Assembly: GCF_026151205.1 (NCBI RefSeq) | Contig: NC_087075.1 | Span: forward strand, 12,260,303-12,324,302 | Length of the DNA: 64,000 nt | Direction: 5' to 3' | Origin: Bolinopsis microptera | Taxonomy: Eukaryota; Ctenophora; Tentaculata; Lobata; Bolinopsidae | In this document: one piece after another, positions 56,672 to 64,000 of the stretch | How the letters are laid out: each line of letters begins with the position of its first letter | Numbering within the stretch: position 1 is the first letter of the stretch | Notes under the pieces: model-generated | Database searches by the model: none | The model's input: only the letters and a program-made list of their open reading frames with translations | What the model was told of the DNA's origin: nothing | Position numbers and translations under genes: made by a program

Positions 56672-59600
56672 TTATTTGAGTTCAGGCTGTTGTGTCCTAT
56701 CCTTCATTTCCTTGTTCTGCGTGAACTCAATGAGCATCTTCATCACCTGAAAAAGCAACATAATCAATCACTTTTGCGAAACTTAACAAAACTTTAAAAA
56801 TTTGGATCATCGGAATCACTAGCAATTTCAAGCATTCTGATTTTGGATTTCAAGGGTTCTTCCTTTCATGCACATAATATTACACTGTGTCTGTGACCAT
56901 CTCGTCTTAATTAAACTCCTTATTGTGACCCCTTACCTCGTTATCATAAGGAGGAGGTGGTTGTTCCTTCCTTATTGTGACCCCTTACCTCGTTATCATA
57001 AGGAGGAGGTGGTTGTTAAACTCCTTAGTGTGACCCTTTACCTCGTTATCATAAGGAGGAGGTGGTTTTTAAACTCCTTAGTGTGACCCTTTACCTCGTT
57101 ATCATAAGGAGGAGGTGGTTGTTAAACTCCTTAGTGTGACCCCTTACCTCGTTATTATAAGGAGGAGGTGGTTGTTAAACTCCTTATTGTGACCCCTTAC
57201 CTCGTTATCATAAGGAGGAGGTGGTTGTTAAACTCCTTAGTGTGACCCCTTACCTCGTTATTATAAGGAGGAGGTGTGGCCTCCTTAGTGTGACCCCTTA
57301 CCTCGTTATCATAAGGAGGAGGTGGTTGTTAAACTCCTTAGTGTGACCCCTTACCTCGTTATCATAAGGAGGAGGTGGTTGTTAAACTCCTTATTGTGAC
57401 CCCTTACCTCGTTATCATAAGGAGGAGGTGGTTGTTAAACTCCTTAGTGTGACCCCTTACCTCGTTATCATAAGGAGGAGGTGGTTGTTAAACTCCTTAG
57501 TGTGACCCCTTACCTCGTTATCATAAGGAGGAGGTGGTTGTTAAACTCGTTAGTGTGACCCCTTACCTCGTTATCATAAGGAGGAGGTGGTTGTTAAACT
57601 CCTTAGTGTGACCCCTTACCTCGTTATCATAAGGAGGAGGTGGTTGTTAAACTCGTTAGTGTGACCCCTTACCTCGTTATCATAGGGAGGAGGTGGTTGT
57701 TAAACTCCTTAGTGTGACCCCTTACCTCGTTATCATAAGGAGGAGGTGGTTGTTAAACTCCTTAGTGTGACCCCTTACCTCGTTATCATAGGGAGGAGGT
57801 GGTTGTTAAACTCCTTAGTGTGACCCCTTACCTCGTTATCATAGGGAGGAGGTGTGACCCCCTAGCCTTAGTGTGACCCCTTACCTCGTTATCATAAGGA
57901 GGAGGTGGTTGTTAAACTCCTTAGTGTGACCCCTTACCTCGTTATCATAGGGAGGAGGTGTGACCCCCTAGCCTTAGTGTGACCCCTTACCTCGTTATCA
58001 TAAGGAGGAGGTGGTTGTTAAACTCCTTAGTGTGACCCCTTACCTCGTTATCATAGGGAGGAGGTGGTTGTTAAACTCCTTAGTGTGACCCCTTACCTCG
58101 TTATCATAGGGAGGAGGTGTGACCCCCTAGCCTTAGTGTGACCCCTTACCTCGTTATCATAAGGAGGAGGTGGTTGTTAAACTCCTTAGTGTGACCCCTT
58201 ACCTCGTTATCATAGGGAGGAGGTGTGACCCCCTAGCCTTAGTGTGACCCCTTACCTCGTTATCATAAGGAGGAGGTGGTTGTTAAACTCCTTAGTGTGA
58301 CCCCTTACCTCGTTATCATAAGGAGGAGGTGGTTGTTAAACTCCTTATTGTGACCCCTTACCTCGTTATCATAGGGAGGAGGTGTGACCCCCTAGCCTTA
58401 GTGTGACCCCTTACCTCGTTATCATAAGGAGGAGGTGGTTGTTAAACTCCTTAGTGTGACCCCTTACCTCGTTATCATAAGGAGGAGGTGGTTGTTAAAC
58501 TCCTTAGTGTGACCCCTTACCTCGTTATCATAAGGAGGAGGTGGTTGTTAAACTCCTTATTGTGACCCCTTACCTCGTTATCATAGGGAGGAGGTGTGAC
58601 CCCCTAGCCTTAGTGTGACCCCTTACCTCGTTATCATAAGGAGGAGGTGTGACCCCCTAGCCTTAGTGTGACCCCTTACCTCGTTATCATAAGGAGGAGG
58701 TGGTTGTTAAACTCCTTAGTGTGACCCCTTACCTCGTTATCATAGGGAGGAGGTGTGACCCCCTAGCCTTAGTGTGACCCCTTACCTCGTTATCATAAGG
58801 AGGAGGTGGTTGTTAAACTCCTTAGTGTGACCCCTTACCTCGTTATCATAAGGAGGAGGTGGTTGTTAAACTCCTTAGTGTGACCCCTTACCTCGTTATC
58901 ATAAGGAGGAGGTGTGACCCCCTAGCCTTAGTGTGACCCCTTACCTCGTTATCATAAGGAGGAGGTGGTTGTTAAACTCCTTAGTGTGACCCCTTACCTC
59001 GTTATCATAAGGAGGAGGTGGTTGTTAAACTCCTTAGTGTGACCCCTTACCTCGTTATCATAAGGAGGAGGTGTGACCCCCTAGCCTTAGTGTGACCCCT
59101 TACCTCGTTATCATAAGGAGGAGGTGGTTGTTAAACTCCTTAGTGTGACCCCTTACCTCGTTATCATAGGGAGGAGGTGTGACCCCCTAGCCTTAGTGTG
59201 ACCCCTTACCTCGTTATCATAAGGAGGAGGTGGTTGTTAAACTCCTTAGTGTGACCCCTTACCTCGTTATCATAAGGAGGAGGTGGTTGTTAAACTCCTT
59301 ATTGTGACCCCTTACCTCGTTATCATAGGGAGGAGGTGTGACCCCCTAGCCTTAGTGTGACCCCTTACCTCGTTATCATAAGGAGGAGGTGGTTGTTAAA
59401 CTCCTTAGTGTGACCCCTTACCTCGTTATCATAAGGAGGAGGTGGTTGTTAAACTCCTTAGTGTGACCCCTTACCTCGTTATCATAAGGAGGAGGTGGTT
59501 GTTAAACTCCTTATTGTGACCCCTTACCTCGTTATCATAGGGAGGAGGTGTGACCCCCTAGCCTTAGTGTGACCCCTTACCTCGTTATCATAAGGAGGAG

Positions 59601-62600
59601 GTGGTTGTTAAACTCGTTAGTGTGACCCCTTACCTCGTTATCATAAGGAGGAGGTGGTTGTTAAACTCCTTAGTGTGACCCCTTACCTCGTTATCATAAG
59701 GAGGAGGTGTGACCCCCTAGCCTTAGTGTGACCCCTTACCTCGTTATCATAAGGAGGAGGTGGTTGTTAAACTCCTTAGTGTGACCCCTTACCTCGTTAT
59801 CATAGGGAGGAGGTGTGACCCCCTAGCCTTAGTGTGACCCCTTACCTCGTTATCATAAGGAGGAGGTGGTTGTTAAACTCCTTAGTGTGACCCCTTACCT
59901 CGTTATCATAAGGAGGAGGTGGTTGTTAAACTCCTTAGTGTGACCCCTTACCTCGTTATCATAAGGAGGAGGTGTGACCCCCTAGCCTTAGTGTGACCCC
60001 TTACCTCGTTATCATAAGGAGGAGGTGGTTGTTAAACTCCTTAGTGTGACCCCTTACCTCGTTATCATAAGGAGGAGGTGGTTGTTAAACTCCTTAGTGT
60101 GACCCCTTACCTCGTTATCATAAGGAGGAGGTGTGACCCCCTAGCCTTAGTGTGACCCCTTACCTCGTTATCATAAGGAGGAGGTGGTTGTTAAACTCCT
60201 TAGTGTGACCCCTTACCTCGTTATCATAAGGAGGAGGTGGTTGTTAAACTCGTTAGTGTGACCCCTTACCTCGTTATCATAAGGAGGAGGTGGTTGTTAA
60301 ACTCGTTAGTGTGACCCCTTACCTCGTTATCATAAGGAGGAGGTGGTTGTTAAACTCCTTATTGTGACCCCTTACCTCGTTATCATAAGGAGGAGGTGGT
60401 TGTTAAACTCCTTAGTGTGACCCCTTACCTCGTTATCATAAGGAGGAGGTGGTTGTTAAACTCCTTAGTGTGACCCCTTACCTCGTTATCATAAGGAGGA
60501 GGTGGTTGTTAAACTCCTTAGTGTGACCCCTTACCTCGTTATCATAAGGAGGAGGTGGTTGTTAAACTCCTTAGTTTGACTCCTTACCTCGTTATCATAA
60601 GGAGGAGGTGGTTGTTAAACTCCTTAGTGTGACTCCTTACCTCGTTATCATAGGGAGGAGGTGTGACCCCCTAGCCTTAGTGTGACCCCTTACCTCGTTA
60701 TCATAAGTAGGAGGTGTGACCCCCTAGCCTTAGTGTGACCCCTTACCTCGTTATCATAAGGAGGAGGTGTGACCCCCTAGCCTTAGTGTGACCCCTTACC
60801 TCGTTATCATAAGGAGGAGGTGTGACCCCCTAGCCTTAGTGTGACCCCTTACCTCGTTATCATAGGGAGGAGGTGTGACCCCCTAGCCTTAGTGTGACCC
60901 CTTACCTCGTTATCATAAGGAGGAGGTGGTTGTTAAACTCCTTAGTGTGACCCCTTACCTCGTTATCATAAGGAGGAGGTGGTTGTTAAACTCCTTAGTG
61001 TGACCCCTTACCTCGTTATCATAAGGAGGAGGTGGTTGTTAAACTCCTTAGTGTGACCCCTTACCTCGTTATCATAAGGAGGAGGTGGTTGTTAAACTCC
61101 TTATTGTGACCCCTTACCTCGTTATCATAGGGAGGAGGTGTGACCCCCTAGCCTTAGTGTGACCCCTTACCTCGTTATCATAAGGAGGAGGTGGTTTTTA
61201 AACTCCTTAGTGTGACCCCTTACCTCGTTATCATAAGGAGGAGGTGGTTGTTAAACTCCTTAGTGTGACCCCTTACCTCGTTATCATAAGGAGGAGGTGT
61301 GACCCCCTAGCCTTAGTGTGACCCCTTACCTCGTTATCATAGGGAGGAGGTGTGACCCCCTAGCCTTAGTGTGACCCCTTACCTCGTTATCATAGGGAGG
61401 AGGTGGTTGTTCCTTCCCTGTCATCCAGTAGTAGAGATCCCAGTCAGAGTCCACTGTGTTTATCAGAATATCAAACTGTTCTACTATCTTGCGGGGCAGA
61501 CTCGGGCCATGTTCAGAGAAAAATGTGCTGAGAAAAAGTTTAAAACTTGGTTATCCATTGTGATTTGAGAATCAGTATGATACGGTCCAGGCAAGTTATT
61601 CTTGAAATGCAATAATCAGTCATTCTGAAACTATTGATAATTATATATGACATTCAGCCATTGTTCTGGCAAGTGAGAAAAGATTTAATACAACTGTTAT
61701 TTCGATCAATTCTTTGAAGAGTCTCCTGAAGAGTCTCTCTCTGTTAATAAAGACTGACCTGAGGATGAGACAGTTCTCTGCAATGCCACGTTTCCTACTC
61801 TGCCATATCAGTCTGGCCCGTAGAGATTCTTCTGCTTCGTTGATTCTAGCAGGGTAGCTAGGCACTGTGAACTCTGTGTCATCCTGAAATATTAAGTTTA
61901 GCTTTTATTGTCACTCCTAATCACATTATGAGTAAAGAAGAGATATTTAGTGTGCACCTTAGAGTGAACAAACACTTAAAAACCCAAGGGAAGTTGGTCG
62001 TTTAGCTCCGGACAGTCTATGCAACGTCTATGCAACGTCCGTGCAACAACAAAAGAACCGTCTATGCAACGTCTATGCAACGTCCCTGCACAATGAACAC
62101 TCTATGCACACTCCCTGCACGGTCAGTCTATGCAACGTCTATGCAACGTCTATGCAACGTCCCTGCACAGTACCATATGAACACCGGCTACTAGCCGGCT
62201 ACTAGCCGGCTAGTAGCCACTTTTGTAATAACAGCTCCTCAACTTCACATTAACAACCGGCTACTAACCGGCACTTGAAAAGTGGTCACTAGCCGGCTAC
62301 TAACCGGCTACTAGCCGGCTAGTGACCACAAAGTGGCTACAAACCGGCTACTAAGCGGTCACTAGCCGGCTATTAGCCGAGCTCTAAAGCAGACCTATTA
62401 GTAGCCGGTTCTAAACCGGCTACTAGCCGGCACTTGAAAAGCGGTCACTAGCCGGCTACTAACCGGCTACTAACCGGCTAGTAACCACCAAGTGGCTACT
62501 AACCGGCTACTAACCGGTCACTAGCCGGCTCTAAAGCAGACCTATTAGTAGCTCGGCTAATAGCCGGCTAGTGACCGCTTAGTAGCCGGTTAGTAGCCAC

Positions 62601-63899
62601 TTTGTGGTCACTAGCCGGCTAGTAGCCGAGCTCTAAAGCAGACCTATTAGTAGCCGGTTCTAAACCGGCTACTAGCCGGCACTTGAAAAGCGGTCACTAG
62701 CCGGCTACTAACCGGCTACTAACCGGCTAGTAACCACCAAGTGGCTACTAACCGGCTACTAACCGGTCACTAGCCGGCTCTAAAGCAGACCTATTAGTAG
62801 CTCGGCTAATAGCCGGCTAGTGACCGCTTAGTAGCCGGTTAGTAGCCACTTTGTGGTCACTAGCCGGCTAGTAGCCGAGCTCTAAAGCAGACCTATTAGT
62901 AGCCGGTTCTAAACCGGCTACTAGCCGGCACTTGAAAAGCGGTCACTAGCCGGCTACTAACCGGCTACTAACCGGCTAGTAACCACCAAGTGGCTACTAA
63001 CCGGCTACTAACCGGTCACTAGCCGGCTCTTAAGCGGACCTACTAGCCCGGCTAATAGCCGGCTAGTGACCGCTTAGTAGCCGGTTAGTAGCCACTTTGT
63101 GGTCACTAGCCGGCTAGTAGCCGGTTAGTAGCCGGCTAGTGACCACTTTTCAAGTGCCGGTTAGTAGCCGGTTGTTAATGTGAAGTTGAGGAGCTGTTAT
63201 TACAAAAGTGGCTACTAGCCGGCTAGTAGCCGGCTAGTAGCCGGCTAGTAGCCGGTGTTCATATGGTACTGTGCAGGGACGTTGCATAGACGTTGCATAG
63301 ACGTTGCATAGACGTTGCATAGACGTTGCATAGACGTTGCATAGACTGACCGTGCAGGGAGTGTGCATAGAGTGTTCATTGTGCAGGGACGTTGCATAGA
63401 CGTTGCATAGACGGTTCTTTTGTTGTTGCATGGACGTTGCATAGACGTTGCATAGACTGTCCGGAGCTAAACGACCAAGTTACCAAACCCAATTACGTGT
63501 GACAGCAACTAGCAAGGACCTCAAAACACCAACAACCACAAGTCTCACCCTATGTGGCTCACACTCCACAACAATATCCCCAAACATTGTTGTTACATCC
63601 CTGGTTTTCTTGTCCCCAGAACTTAAGGCCCTTATCTTCACAGCTTGAGAGATAGAACTGCTACATTTTGGTGCGATGCGACCCACCAGGGATCTTAACA
63701 TACCTAAACGTCAATAGAGAATTAACTAATTAATTGATTAATTAAATATTAGGGGATAAAATACCTTGAAAGGCTCATACTCAATCATGATGTCGCCAAA
63801 TCCAGATCTTTTGTTATCATGACTGAGTGCTCTGGACTGTGCTTTTTGACAGAGTACTGTGTTGCACTTGGGAACTATCCGACACAAGGACCTCAACAT
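56672..63899 (-). CDS. SDHAF2: SDHAF2, succinate dehydrogenase assembly factor 2
   Basis: SDHAF2/SDH5 promotes covalent FAD attachment to SDHA in the mitochondrial matrix, needed for complex II. Exons: 63765-63901 (1b, coding from 63899) or 63549-63703 (1a, coding from 63701), then 61759-61883, 61383-61527 and 56672-56746. With 1b the protein is 158 aa; human has 166. Conserved features are [20 protein letters not shown], the family's R-LLYESRKRG-LENC core that contacts [18 protein letters not shown], matching [15 protein letters not shown] joined to [13 protein letters not shown]; and a C-terminal QQPELK. Exon phases (0, 2, 0) all agree. The intron 56747-61382 is almost entirely satellite and the intron 61884-63548 holds a palindromic element. 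Confidence 0.88.
56912..61412 (-). repeat. 53-bp satellite, about 84 copies, made of an exon-intron junction
   Basis: The right-most unit is the last 30 nt of SDHAF2 exon 61383-61527 (AACAACCACCTCCTCC + CTATGATAACGAG) and its donor GTAAGGGGTCACACTAAGG. Every other unit repeats this, including GATAACGAG/GTAAGG. Two main variants alternate: type A with GAGTTTAACAACC and type B with CTAGGGGGTCACACC joining the units. The array fills almost the whole 4.6-kb intron. Unit length is not a multiple of three. Confidence 0.95.
61994..63478. mobile_element. 1.5-kb palindromic foldback-like element
   Basis: Begins TTGGTCGTTTAGCTCCGGAC and ends with its perfect inverse. Outer arms (about 61994-62385 and 63060-63478) hold TGCAACGTCTA repeats and GCCGGCTACTA repeats in mirror order. 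The centre carries three tandem blocks of about 247 bp (AGCAGACCTATTAGTAGC near 62387, 62637 and 62886). No transposase. Lies in the first intron of SDHAF2. A clear target duplication is not seen. Confidence 0.75.
63549..63703 (-). CDS. SDHAF2: SDHAF2 alternative first coding exon 1a
   Basis: Acceptor GACGTTTAG, then GT and ATG; 51 codons starting [20 protein letters not shown] and ending ECEPHR at donor GTGAGA in phase 0. Arg/Ser-rich with no acidic residues at first, a classic matrix presequence. Homologous to exon 1b. Confidence 0.65.
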
Positions 63900-63901
63900 A
63901 C
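63765..63901 (-). CDS. SDHAF2: SDHAF2 alternative first coding exon 1b
   Basis: Acceptor TTCTTATCTAG, then GT and ATG; 45 codons starting [20 protein letters not shown] and ending EYEPFK at donor GTATTT in phase 0. Matrix presequence-like. Joining 1b to 1a would give GTA-TGT-TAA, a stop, so the two are mutually exclusive. Confidence 0.65.
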
Positions 63902-64000
63902 CTAGATAAGAAAGGGAGTTATAAGAAGAAGTTATGCTTATTAGCATGTAACGTTATGCTTATAATATTAATGATCTGTGTTTCAAGAATAATTTAGTCT

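Noticed and set aside
56912..61412. CRISPR or bacterial repeat region
   Set aside because: Head-to-tail 53-bp satellite without variable spacers inside an animal intron.

Overview
This is an AT-rich, intron-rich animal (metazoan) nuclear locus. The evidence is multi-exon genes with GT/AG introns, recognisable animal proteins (TAF4, BRCA2, SDHAF2, an M3 mitochondrial peptidase, F-box and BTB proteins), nuclear tRNA genes, CR1/L2/Jockey-type LINEs, MITEs and a tRNA-derived SINE. A non-vertebrate marine invertebrate seems likely from the repeat types and intron sizes, but the species cannot be fixed. Exon limits below come from reading GT/AG sites, codon phase and protein similarity by eye. The summed exon lengths give a consistent reading frame in every gene, except for one extra base in BRCA2.

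Layout, left to right. (1) TAF4, minus strand, 13131 to beyond base 94: twelve exons including the TAFH domain. One intron carries a 4-kb LINE that is itself split by an ORF1-only retroelement. (2) A seven-copy, 25-bp tandem array of perfect GTCACGTGAC palindromes just upstream of TAF4. (3) An unrecognised acidic protein, minus, about 17635-14370. (4) An 18-exon mitochondrial-intermediate-peptidase-like gene, minus, 30903-18991, whose HExxH zinc site is destroyed; four tRNA-Trp genes sit in its introns. (5) Four tandem F-box genes, minus, 31449-39560, two intact and two broken. (6) An 11-exon BRCA2, minus, 50809-40120, with BRC repeats, helical domain, OB folds and tower. A LINE and a tRNA-Leu lie in one intron. 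(7) A divergent BTB-domain gene on the plus strand, 51402-53224. (8) SDHAF2, minus, 63899-56672, with two alternative mitochondrial-presequence exons.

The most striking property is the tandem repeats. Nearly every gene carries minisatellites that start exactly at an exon-intron boundary and contain the splice signal or coding sequence in their unit. The extreme case is a 4.5-kb, 53-bp satellite filling an SDHAF2 intron, whose units copy the end of the upstream exon plus its 5' splice site (about 84 copies). The BTB gene's last codons and stop are the first unit of a 32-bp array. A 2.5-kb TIR element has split that array, leaving a 6-bp target duplication, and has filled with its own satellites. 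A 1.5-kb palindromic foldback element sits in another SDHAF2 intron. I propose that recurrent nucleation of satellites at splice junctions is the novel phenomenon of this window.
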